Shown one piece after another: positions 54,493-62,426 of a stretch of 64,000 bases of DNA (its first letter is position 1; the number at the start of each line of letters is the position of its first letter). The notes below the pieces were generated by a model. It worked only from the letters and a program-made list of their open reading frames with translations. It searched no databases and had not been told where the DNA came from. Position numbers and translations under genes: made by a program. The stretch is from Roseovarius sp. (GTDB lineage: Bacteria; Pseudomonadota; Alphaproteobacteria; Rhodobacterales; Rhodobacteraceae), in NCBI GenBank assembly GCA_002720475.1, contig PBIL01000011.1:1-64000 (forward strand), given 5' to 3'.

Positions 54493-54546
54493 GGGGGGCT
54501 GTCTGCCCCCCGAACCCCCCGAGGATATTTGCCGCCAGAAGATGCA
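54493..54546. repeat. GC-rich palindromic intergenic repeat, copy 4 (reverse orientation)
   Basis: On the minus strand the spacer reads CATCTTCTGGCGGCAAATAT, then CCTCGGGGGGTTC, then GGGGGGC-AGACA-GCCCCCC. The AAATATCC core followed by a G-run and a G/C palindrome matches the other copies (compare AAATATCCTGGGGGAG in copy 1). It lies between coxD and coxE in the sense orientation. Confidence 0.5.
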
Positions 54547-55455
54547 TCAGACCGGATCGAGCGCGGCGCGTGCCTCGTCCAGAAGCCGCTTGGCCTCGGA
54601 CCCCTGAAGCCGCGCGATATCGTCCTGATACTTGAGCACCGCGCCCAGCGTGTCGGCGATCACCTCGGGGCTGAGGCTGATCACGTCGAGCGCCAGCAGG
54701 CATTTGGCCCAGTCGATGGTTTCGGCGACGCCCGGCTTCTTGAACAGATCCTCGGTGCGCAGGCGCTGCACGAAGGCCACCACCTCGCGGCTGAGCTCAT
54801 CGGCCGCCTCGGGGGCGCGGGCGCGCAGGATCTCGATCTCGCGGTCGAAATCGGGGTAGTCCACCCAGTGATAGAGGCAGCGCCGCTTGAGCGCGTCATG
54901 CACCTCGCGGGTGCGGTTGGAGGTCAGGATCACGATGGGCGGCGCGGGCGCGCGGATCGTGCCAAGCTCGGGGATCGTCACCTGGAAATCGCTCAGCGCC
55001 TCGAGCAGGAAGGCTTCGAAGGGCTCGTCGGTGCGGTCGATCTCGTCGATGAGCAGCACCGGCGCGCCGCCCGGTTGCGGGCGCATGGCCTGAAGAAGCG
55101 GGCGCTCGATCAGGAAGTCCTCGGTGAAAAGCTCGTCCTTGAGATGGCCGCGATCCACCCCGCCCGCCGCCTCGGCGGTGCGGATGGCGATCATCTGCTC
55201 GGCAAAGTTCCACTCGTACACGGCCGAGGCGGCATCCAGCCCCTCGTAGCATTGCAGCCGGATCAGACGCCGCCCGAGGGCGAGGCTCAGCGCCTTGGCG
55301 ATCTCGGTCTTGCCGGTGCCCGCCTCGCCCTCGAGGAACAGCGGCCGCCCCAGCGTCAGCGCCAGAAAGGTCACGGTGCCCAGCGCGCGCCCGCAGACAT
55401 AGCCCTGCGCGCCGAGCATCGCCTGCACCGCGCCGATGGAAAGGGGTTCGTGCAC
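54547..55455 (-). CDS. coxD: MoxR-type AAA+ ATPase CoxD
   Basis: A 302-residue AAA+ ATPase from the GTG at 55453-55455; GGGAGG eight bases upstream supports this start. The frame stays open upstream for another 129 bases. Walker A is GEAGTGKT (Lys49-Thr50), Walker B LLIDEIDR, and the sensor region has ILTSNRTREVHDALKRRC. In known systems CoxD acts as a chaperone-like ATPase with CoxE to complete the molybdenum active site. It appears to be the first gene of the operon. Confidence 0.93.
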   Translation of the reverse strand: MHEPLSIGAVQAMLGAQGYVCGRALGTVTFLALTLGRPLFLEGEAGTGKTEIAKALSLALGRRLIRLQCYEGLDAASAVYEWNFAEQMIAIRTAEAAGGVDRGHLKDELFTEDFLIERPLLQAMRPQPGGAPVLLIDEIDRTDEPFEAFLLEALSDFQVTIPELGTIRAPAPPIVILTSNRTREVHDALKRRCLYHWVDYPDFDREIEILRARAPEAADELSREVVAFVQRLRTEDLFKKPGVAETIDWAKCLLALDVISLSPEVIADTLGAVLKYQDDIARLQGSEAKRLLDEARAALDPV

Positions 55456-55641
55456 CTGCCCTGCCTCCCGAAAACTGCCCGCACAGGACTGCATGGCTTG
55501 CCCGTCGCGGTCAAGGGCCGCGCCCCCTCGGCGGGCGCGCAATCCCCCCGCTTTCTTCAAAGTTTCGCCCCAATCGACCGGCATTTTCCCCCGTGTTACA
55601 AGGGCACGAGACCCGCATGAGGCACAAGGGGCAGCTTGGCG

Positions 55642-56583
55642 ATGCAGAACAGCGGCGACATGTTCGAGGCCGATCTTTCAGGGCTCGACTGGCAGGAATG
55701 GCGCGACCGGGCCGGGACGCTGGTGGGCGAGACGGGCTATTGCCAGCCGCTGGGGGAGCGGCACGCGGCGCTCCTGGTCGAGCGCAAGCCGGTGCTGCTG
55801 GTCAGCTTCGAGAATTTCGAGCGGCTCGAGATCCTCTCCGAGCTTGGCCAGCCCTTCGGCTGGACGATGGTCGAGGCGCTCGGCTGGTCGCATCTGTGCC
55901 TGCTGAGCAAGGGCGACACCTGGTTCCGCGATGCCCGCGTCTACGGCTATTTCGACCGCCTGATCGATGACGGGTTCTTCGACGGGTTCGAGGAGGTGAT
56001 CTTTTACGGCGCGGGGGCCTGCGGCTATGCGGCGGCGGCCTTTTCCGTGGCCGCCCCCGGCGCGAAGGTGCTGATGCTGCGCCCGCAGGCAACGCTCGAC
56101 CCGCGGGTTGCCGAATGGGATGACCGCTATCTTGCCATGCGCCGGACCTCCTTCACGGACCGCTACGGCTATGCGCCCGACATGCTTGACGCCGCCGCCC
56201 GCGCGGTGCTTCTCTACGATCCCGAGATCGAGCTTGACGCGATGCATTCCGCGCTCTTCAACCGGGCCAATGTTCTGCGCTTCCGCACACGCCATACCGG
56301 CTACGACCTCGAGGAGCGGCTGGCGCGGATGGGGTTGATCCCGCGCCTGCTCGCGCAGCTTTCCTCCGACAGGCTCAGCGGGCTGAGCCTTGCCCGGCTG
56401 TGGCGCGCGCGGCGCGACGACACGCCCTATCTCTTCAACCTCCTGCGCCGTCTCGTGGCCGATCAGCGCGACCGGCTGACCGTGATGCACTGCCGCAACG
56501 CGCTCACCCGCCGGGTCGGCGGCCCGCGTTTCCGCAAAGCGATGAGCCTTGCCGAGGCCCGCCTGGTACAGGCAGAGGGATAG
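55642..56583 (+). CDS. Conserved hypothetical protein of Rhodobacteraceae type
   Basis: A 313-residue soluble protein from the ATG at 55642 (MQNSGDMFEADLSGLDWQEW). It has alpha/beta character: a strand-loop GYGAGACGYAAAAF-like segment (EVIFYGAGACGYAAAAFSVA) about residues 117-136 and KVLMLRPQATLDP, which recall a serine-hydrolase or Rossmann fold without clear catalytic residues. Similar proteins have been labelled phosphoadenosine phosphosulfate reductase in some genomes; I see no CCxxRKxxPL-type motif to support that. It is divergent from coxD and upstream of pyrC. Confidence 0.65.
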   Translation: MQNSGDMFEADLSGLDWQEWRDRAGTLVGETGYCQPLGERHAALLVERKPVLLVSFENFERLEILSELGQPFGWTMVEALGWSHLCLLSKGDTWFRDARVYGYFDRLIDDGFFDGFEEVIFYGAGACGYAAAAFSVAAPGAKVLMLRPQATLDPRVAEWDDRYLAMRRTSFTDRYGYAPDMLDAAARAVLLYDPEIELDAMHSALFNRANVLRFRTRHTGYDLEERLARMGLIPRLLAQLSSDRLSGLSLARLWRARRDDTPYLFNLLRRLVADQRDRLTVMHCRNALTRRVGGPRFRKAMSLAEARLVQAEG

Positions 56584-56625
56584 CCCTCTGGCGCAGGCGC
56601 GCGCGATTGTGTAGGCGTTCGGGCC

Positions 56626-57663
56626 ATGACCGACAGCCTGACCCTCCGCCGCCCCGACGACTGGCACCTGCACCTGCGCGACGGCGCGATGCTGGCCGCC
56701 GTCCTGCCCGAAAGCGCGCGGCATTTCGCCCGCGCCATCGTCATGCCCAACCTCGTGCCGCCGGTGGTCACGGCCCATGACGCCCGCGCCTACCGCGACC
56801 GCATCCTGGCCGCCCTGCCCGAAGGCATGGCGTTCACCCCGCTGATGACGCTCTACCTGACCGAAAAGACCGAGGCGCAGGACGTGGCCGCCGCCCATGC
56901 CGAGGGGCTGATCACCGCGGTCAAGCTCTACCCGGCGGGGGCCACCACCAACTCCGCCGCCGGCGTGCGCGACTTCGACAAGGTGCGCGCGGTGTTCGAG
57001 AAGATGGCCGAGATCGGCCTGCCGCTCTGCGTGCATGGCGAGGTGACGGACCCGGAGGTGGACATCTTCGACCGCGAGGCCGTGTTCATCGACCGCGTGC
57101 TCGACCCCGTCCGCCGCGCCACGCCGGGGCTGCGCGTGGTGATGGAGCATGTGACCACATCGGACGCGGTGGCCTATGTCACGTCGCAGGACCGCGATCT
57201 TGCCGCCACGATCACCACCCATCACCTCGTGATCAACCGCAACCACATCCTGGCGGGCGGCATCAGGCCGCATTACTACTGCCTGCCGGTGGCCAAGCGC
57301 GAGAGCCACCGCCTTGCCCTGCGTCATGCGGCCACCTCGGGTGACGCGCGCTTCTTTCTGGGCACCGACAGCGCGCCCCATACCGACCCGGCAAAGGAAA
57401 GCGCCTGCGGCTGCGCGGGCTGCTTCACCGCGCCCAACACGCTGTCGATCCTCGCCCATGTCTTCGAGGAAGAGGGCGCTTTGAGCCGGCTCGAAGGTTT
57501 CACCTCGCTTCATGGCCCCGCCTTCTACGGCCTGCCCCCGAACGATTCCCGGATCACCCTGACGAGGGGCGACGCGGTGCCCTGCCCGGCGAAGATCGAC
57601 ACCGGCGAGGGGCCCGTCACCGTCTTCGATCCCGGATTCCCCCTGCACTGGCGGGTGGACTGA
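56626..57663 (+). CDS. pyrC: Dihydroorotase (class II, PyrC type)
   Basis: Cyclises carbamoyl-aspartate to dihydroorotate in pyrimidine synthesis. The 345-residue protein matches the E. coli PyrC-type length. Zinc ligands His14 and His16 ([10 protein letters not shown]) and the carbamylated Lys100 ([13 protein letters not shown]) are present, as are [15 protein letters not shown] and LGTDSAPH. pyrE follows 75 bases downstream. Confidence 0.97.
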   Translation: MTDSLTLRRPDDWHLHLRDGAMLAAVLPESARHFARAIVMPNLVPPVVTAHDARAYRDRILAALPEGMAFTPLMTLYLTEKTEAQDVAAAHAEGLITAVKLYPAGATTNSAAGVRDFDKVRAVFEKMAEIGLPLCVHGEVTDPEVDIFDREAVFIDRVLDPVRRATPGLRVVMEHVTTSDAVAYVTSQDRDLAATITTHHLVINRNHILAGGIRPHYYCLPVAKRESHRLALRHAATSGDARFFLGTDSAPHTDPAKESACGCAGCFTAPNTLSILAHVFEEEGALSRLEGFTSLHGPAFYGLPPNDSRITLTRGDAVPCPAKIDTGEGPVTVFDPGFPLHWRVD

Positions 57664-57670
57664 TTTTCAC

Positions 57671-57710
57671 TGTTCCCCAAATACTCCCGCCGGAGGCATG
57701 AAATCTCTTC
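57671..57710. repeat. Possible degenerate intergenic repeat, copy 5
   Basis: TGTTCCCCAAATACTCCCGC followed by CGGAGGCATGAAATCTC resembles the left half of the palindromic repeats (GTTCCCGAAATACTCCGGGG) but the G/C hairpin is reduced to CTCCCGCCGGAG. It occupies the pyrC-pyrE spacer. Confidence 0.4.
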
Positions 57711-57738
57711 GGCGCAAGCCAAACCCAAGGACCACGCC

Positions 57739-58416
57739 ATGATCCCCGCCACCTACCCGCCCAAGGACGAGATCGCCCGCCTCACCGCCCGGATGCTGCT
57801 GGAGATCGGCGCGGTGCATTTCAACGCCGCCGAGCCCTTCACCCTGGCGTCCGGCCTGCCCTCGCCCACCTATATCGATTGTCGGCGGCTCATTTCCTAT
57901 CCGCGCATCCGCGCCACGCTGATGGACTTTCTCACCGTCACCGTGATGCGCGAGGCAGGCTTCGAGGCGTTCGACAACGTGGCAGGCGGCGAGACGGCGG
58001 GCATCCCCTTCGCGGCATTGGTGGCCGAACGCATGGGTCTGCCCATGACCTATGTGCGCAAGAAGCCCAAGGGATACGGCCGCAACGCCCGCATCGAGGG
58101 CGTGATGGCCGAGGGCGACCGCGTGCTGCTGGTCGAGGATCTGACCACCGATGGCGGCTCCAAGCTCAGCTTCGTGGACGCGATCCGCGAGACCGGGGCC
58201 AGCTGCGCGCACACCGCCGTCATCTTCTATTACGGCATCTTCCCCGGGACCGAGAAGACCCTGGGCGATCACGGCGTGCGCCTTCACCACCTGTGCACCT
58301 GGCACGACGTGCTGGCCGAGGCGCGGGCGCAGGCCGCCTTCGACGCCGCGACCCTGGCCGAGGTCGAATCGTTCCTGGCCGATCCCCGCGGCTGGCAGGC
58401 GGCGCATCGGGGCTGA
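57739..58416 (+). CDS. pyrE: Orotate phosphoribosyltransferase
   Basis: Converts orotate and PRPP to orotidine monophosphate. The 225-residue protein has the PRPP-binding motif [14 protein letters not shown], and [17 protein letters not shown] and [17 protein letters not shown] match the flexible loop of the family. It is likely co-transcribed with pyrC. Confidence 0.96.
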   Translation: MIPATYPPKDEIARLTARMLLEIGAVHFNAAEPFTLASGLPSPTYIDCRRLISYPRIRATLMDFLTVTVMREAGFEAFDNVAGGETAGIPFAALVAERMGLPMTYVRKKPKGYGRNARIEGVMAEGDRVLLVEDLTTDGGSKLSFVDAIRETGASCAHTAVIFYYGIFPGTEKTLGDHGVRLHHLCTWHDVLAEARAQAAFDAATLAEVESFLADPRGWQAAHRG

Positions 58417-58624
58417 TCCGCAGGGCCGCGGCGAAAAATGCTTGATCTGCGGCACGGAGGCCACGGCCGCCCGCGCATTCCCCCAGATGTTGCGTTCCTG
58501 CCCCTGCCCGTGGCAAGATGCGCGGTAATCCTGCGGCGGGGCTTATCCACAGAAACATACATTTTGCCCCCCGCGCGGGCCGGAGGCTATGCCGTCAGGC
58601 CAGGGACAGAACAGGGCAGAACCA

Positions 58625-60106
58625 ATGAACGAGATCCGCGCTTTCAACCCCACCGGTGCCGGGATAGAGGCCGCCGAAAGCGTGCCCCATTCGATCGAGG
58701 CCGAGCAGCAGTTGCTGGGCGCGATCCTGACCAATAACGACATCTACGACCGGGTCGCCTCGATCATCGGGCCGCAGCATTTCTACGACCCGGTTCATGC
58801 CCGCATCTTCGAGACCGCCGCCGCGCGCATCGCGCGCAACGCGCTCGCCTCGCCGGTGACGCTGCGCGCCTTTCTCGAAGAGGATGCGGGGCTCAAGGAA
58901 CTGGGCGGCCCGGCCTATCTGGTCAAACTCGCGGGCGCGGCGATTTCCACCTATGCCGCGCGCGACTATGCGCAGATGATCTACGATCTGGCGATCCGGC
59001 GCGAGCTGATCGCGCTCGGCCATGACATCGCCGCCAAGGCCGCCCGCGTCGAGGTGGCGAGCGAGCCGCGCGACCAGATCGTGGAGGCCGAGCAGCAGCT
59101 TTACCAGCTGGCCGAACAGGGCAAGACCGACAGCGGCTTCCAGAGCTTCCTCAAGGCGGTCAAGGATGCGGTGGACGTGGCCAATGCCGCCTATATGCGC
59201 GACGGCGGGCTTGCGGGCCTGTCCACCGGGCTGACCGACATGGATCACAAACTCGGCGGGCTGCACAAGTCCGACCTGCTGATCCTTGCCGGGCGTCCCT
59301 CCATGGGCAAGACCTCGCTGGCGACCAACATCGCCTTCAACGTGGCGCGCGCCTACCGGCGCGGCACGCTGCCCGACGGCACCGAAGGGGCGGTGGATGG
59401 CGGCGTGGTAGGCTTCTTCTCGCTCGAGATGAGCGCCGAGCAGCTTGCCGGGCGCATCCTTGCCGAAGCCTCCGAGATCCCCTCGCACAAGATCCGCCGC
59501 GGCGACATGGACGAGGAAGAGTTCCGCCGCTTCGTCGAGGCGGCGAAATCGCTCGAATCCTGCCCGCTCTTCATCGACGACACCGCCGCGCTGCCGATCA
59601 GCCAGATCGCGGCGCGCGCGCGGCGGCTCAAGCGCACGCACGGGCTCGACCTGCTGATCGTGGACTATCTCCAACTCGTGCGCGGCACGGCCGAGAACAG
59701 GGTGCAGGAAATCGGCGAGATCTCCCTGGGCCTCAAGGCCATCGCCAAGGAGCTCGACATCCCGGTGATCGCCCTTTCGCAGCTTTCCCGCCAGGTCGAG
59801 AACCGCGAGGACAAGCGCCCGCAACTCAGTGACCTGCGGGAATCGGGCTCCATCGAGCAGGACGCCGACGTGGTGATGTTCGTGTTCCGCGAGGTCTATT
59901 ACAAGGAGCGCGAGAAGCCGGGCGAGCACGAGCTCGACAAGATGGCCGAATGGCAGGAAGCGATGTCGCGGCTGCACGGCAAGGCCGAGGTCATCATCGG
60001 CAAGCAGCGCCACGGCCCCATCGGCACGATCGAGCTGAGCTTCGAGGAGCAGTTCACCCGCTTCGGCAACCTCGTGAAGCCCTGGCAGCAGGTTCCGGGC
60101 TACTAG
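58625..60106 (+). CDS. dnaB: Replicative DNA helicase DnaB
   Basis: The hexameric replicative helicase, 493 residues from the ATG at 58625 (MNEIRAFNPTGAG). The N-terminal DnaB domain has EAEQQLLGAILTNND. Walker A GRPSMGKT spans residues 223-230, FFSLEMSAEQLAGRIL is helicase motif 1a, LLIVDYLQLVRG is Walker B, and LSQLSRQVENREDKRPQLSD with ESGSIEQDADVVMFVFRE follow. No intein is present. A 208-bp spacer precedes it. Confidence 0.97.
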   Translation: MNEIRAFNPTGAGIEAAESVPHSIEAEQQLLGAILTNNDIYDRVASIIGPQHFYDPVHARIFETAAARIARNALASPVTLRAFLEEDAGLKELGGPAYLVKLAGAAISTYAARDYAQMIYDLAIRRELIALGHDIAAKAARVEVASEPRDQIVEAEQQLYQLAEQGKTDSGFQSFLKAVKDAVDVANAAYMRDGGLAGLSTGLTDMDHKLGGLHKSDLLILAGRPSMGKTSLATNIAFNVARAYRRGTLPDGTEGAVDGGVVGFFSLEMSAEQLAGRILAEASEIPSHKIRRGDMDEEEFRRFVEAAKSLESCPLFIDDTAALPISQIAARARRLKRTHGLDLLIVDYLQLVRGTAENRVQEIGEISLGLKAIAKELDIPVIALSQLSRQVENREDKRPQLSDLRESGSIEQDADVVMFVFREVYYKEREKPGEHELDKMAEWQEAMSRLHGKAEVIIGKQRHGPIGTIELSFEEQFTRFGNLVKPWQQVPGY

Positions 60107-60137
60107 GGCAGGATGAATTCAGGTGCAACCGGTCGGG

Positions 60138-60209
60138 CGACGGGCGCGCGACCGCCCGGGCGGGTGCGGAACGCGCCCGCCCTGGGGGCGGGCGGGCGCG
60201 TGCCCGTCG
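60138..60209. terminator. Large inverted repeat between convergent dnaB and selD
   Basis: CGACGGGC at 60138-60145 pairs with GCCCGTCG at 60202-60209, and the inside is almost pure G/C with further self-complementary blocks such as GCGCCCGCC with GGCGGGCGC. It would fold into one long hairpin between two converging genes. A shared transcript end is likely; no T-run is present. Confidence 0.4.
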
Positions 60210-60249
60210 CAAGCGAGGGGCGGGTGAGTCCCACCAGACGCATCCCGCG

Positions 60250-62379
60250 CTAGGCCAGCGCCACCCCCGGAGGTCCCGCAAGAAGGCGTCCGATCACCGC
60301 CGCACCGTGGCCTGCCGCCCGCAGCCGCGCCACGAGATCATCGGCCTGCGCGGGATCGACCGCCGCCAGCAGCCCGCCCGCCGTCTGCGGATCGTGCAGC
60401 AGCACGGCGCGCGGGCTTTCGTCCGCGCCCGCCACCGGCGCGGCGCGGCGATTGGCCGCCCGGATGGTCGAGCGGATGCCGCGCGCGGCCAGCGCCTCGG
60501 CGCCCTCGAGCACCGGCACCGCGCCCAGATCGAGCCGCGCCGCCAGGCCAGAGGCCCGGCAGATATTCCCCAGATGGCCAGCCAGGCCGAATCCCGTCAC
60601 GTCGGTCATCGCATGGGCACCCGCTAGGATTTCGGCCGCGTCGCCCTGCCCGCGTGCGAGAATCGCGAAGAGCGCCGCGATGTCGCGCCCGTGGGCCTGC
60701 CCGCGCATCTCGGCGGCCAGCAGCGTGCCCGAGCCGATCCCCCGCGTGAGGATCAGCGCATCGCCCGCCCGCGCCCCGCCAAGGGTGATCGGCGGGCGGT
60801 CAAGGATCCCCGTCACGGCAAAGCCAAGGCTCGTCTCCGCGCCCATGCTGGAATGGCCGCCGACGATCTCGGCCCCCGCCTCGGCCACCGCCGCGCGCGC
60901 CGCCGTCATGATCTCGGCCAGGCTCCGGGCCTGCAGCGCCTCGCTCATGCGGGGCAGCGTCACCGAGATCAGAACCGCCTGCGGGCGCGCCCCCATCGCC
61001 CAGACATCGCCCAGCGCGTGCAGCGCCGCGACGCGCGCCAAGAGCGCCAGATCCTCCGTGAATCCGCGCAGGTGATCGGTGCTCAGCACCTGGCGAACCC
61101 CGCCCGTGACGATCACGGCGGCATCCTCGCCCGCGCCGCCCAGGGTATCGCGCAGCACCGCAGGCGCGATCTTGGCACCGCAGCCCGCGCACATCGGCCC
61201 GGCCTCGATCTCGTCGGCCGGTGCCCGTTCGCGCGGCAGCGGCGGCACCGGCATGGCGGGCAGCGGGTCGAACTTCGCCATGAAGGTGCGGTCGATCCGG
61301 TCCTTCCAGCGCCAGAGCAGCGCCCCGGAGACGGCGATGCCCAGCTTCTCGGCCACCGCCGCCTTGCCGCCCAGCGAGACGAGCTTGAGATAGTCGCGCT
61401 GCGGATGGAACGGGCGCAACGCCCGGCCAGAGAGCACCGCGCGCAGGTTGTCGAAGAGAACGGGGGCCGCGCGCACGGCATAGACCCCGGCCTTGGGGCG
61501 CGGCGCATGGCCGAGATGCGCGCAATCGCCCGCGGCAAAGAGCGCCCCCTGCCCCTCCACCCGCAGATCCGCGCCCACCCTCAGGAAGCCGTCCGCCGTC
61601 ACCGGCAGCCCGGTCCGCCCCAGCCAGCCATGCGCCCGCGCCCCCGCCGCGCCCACGGTCAGGCGCGAGGGCACCGGGGCCTGACCGGCAAGGCGCACCT
61701 CCTGCGCGCAGACTTCCGTGACCTCGGCCCCGGTCAGCACCCGCACCCGCTGCGCCGCCAGCGCGCGCATCAGCCGCGGCCGCAGAACCGGGGCCTCCGG
61801 CGCGACATGGGGGGCGCGCTCGATCAGGCTTACCTCCGCCCCCGTTCCCAGCCGATGCGCCATCGCCAGCGCCAGTTCCACCCCGGCGATGCCGCCGCCG
61901 ATCACCGCGGCCTGACCGGACTCCTCGCCTGCCGCGACGCGCGCGGCGAAGGCCTCCCAGCGCGCGGCGAAAGGGCCGAGCGGCTTGGCGGGCACGGCGT
62001 GCCCGGAAAATCCCGGCATGTCCGGCATGGCCGAATGGATGCCCACATCGACCGAAGCCACGTCAAAGCCCACCTCCCGCGCGCCGATAGCGATGCGGCC
62101 GGCGCCCGCGTCGATCCCCGTCACCGCACCCAGGATCAGCCGCGCCCCGGCGAACCGCGCCAGGCGCACCAGGTCGATCTCCAGATCCGCCTGCCGGTAA
62201 TGGCCGGCCACCATGCCCGGCAGCATCCCCGAATAGGGCGCGACCGGGTTGGGATCGATCACCGTCACGCGCACCCCCGCCAGCGGCCGCATCCCCCACA
62301 TCCGCAGCACCAGCGCGTGGGTATGCCCGCCCCCGATCAGCACCAGGTCGCGGCTCGGCGGGACGGTGGCGGGCATCAT
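60250..62379 (-). CDS. selD: Fused NADH-dehydrogenase-like flavoprotein / selenide, water dikinase
   Basis: A 709-residue two-domain protein. Residues 1 to ~375 form a pyridine-nucleotide-disulfide (Ndh-like) domain with FAD loop LVLIGGGHTHALVL and NAD loop AAVIGGGIAGVELALAM, plus FAAGDCAHL. Residues ~390-709 are SelD with ATP-site segments STDHLRGF and GGHSSMGAETSLG. The catalytic position is CAGCGAK (Cys397, Cys400), with cysteine and not selenocysteine. SelD makes selenophosphate for selenocysteine or 2-selenouridine tRNA. GGGAG eight bases upstream supports the start at 62379. Confidence 0.93.
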   Translation of the reverse strand: MMPATVPPSRDLVLIGGGHTHALVLRMWGMRPLAGVRVTVIDPNPVAPYSGMLPGMVAGHYRQADLEIDLVRLARFAGARLILGAVTGIDAGAGRIAIGAREVGFDVASVDVGIHSAMPDMPGFSGHAVPAKPLGPFAARWEAFAARVAAGEESGQAAVIGGGIAGVELALAMAHRLGTGAEVSLIERAPHVAPEAPVLRPRLMRALAAQRVRVLTGAEVTEVCAQEVRLAGQAPVPSRLTVGAAGARAHGWLGRTGLPVTADGFLRVGADLRVEGQGALFAAGDCAHLGHAPRPKAGVYAVRAAPVLFDNLRAVLSGRALRPFHPQRDYLKLVSLGGKAAVAEKLGIAVSGALLWRWKDRIDRTFMAKFDPLPAMPVPPLPRERAPADEIEAGPMCAGCGAKIAPAVLRDTLGGAGEDAAVIVTGGVRQVLSTDHLRGFTEDLALLARVAALHALGDVWAMGARPQAVLISVTLPRMSEALQARSLAEIMTAARAAVAEAGAEIVGGHSSMGAETSLGFAVTGILDRPPITLGGARAGDALILTRGIGSGTLLAAEMRGQAHGRDIAALFAILARGQGDAAEILAGAHAMTDVTGFGLAGHLGNICRASGLAARLDLGAVPVLEGAEALAARGIRSTIRAANRRAAPVAGADESPRAVLLHDPQTAGGLLAAVDPAQADDLVARLRAAGHGAAVIGRLLAGPPGVALA

Positions 62380-62426
62380 GGCGGGGTCTCCCTTGGCTTC
62401 TTGTGGCACGGGGCGGGCGGCAGGCG

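Noticed and set aside
55642-56583. Phosphoadenosine phosphosulfate reductase annotation
   Set aside because: No PAPS-binding or catalytic Cys motif of CysH (such as ECG-(I/L)H near the C-terminus) is visible.
60250-62379. In-frame UGA selenocysteine codon in selD
   Set aside because: The catalytic position is encoded by a normal cysteine codon (CAGCGAK), and no internal stop occurs in the frame.
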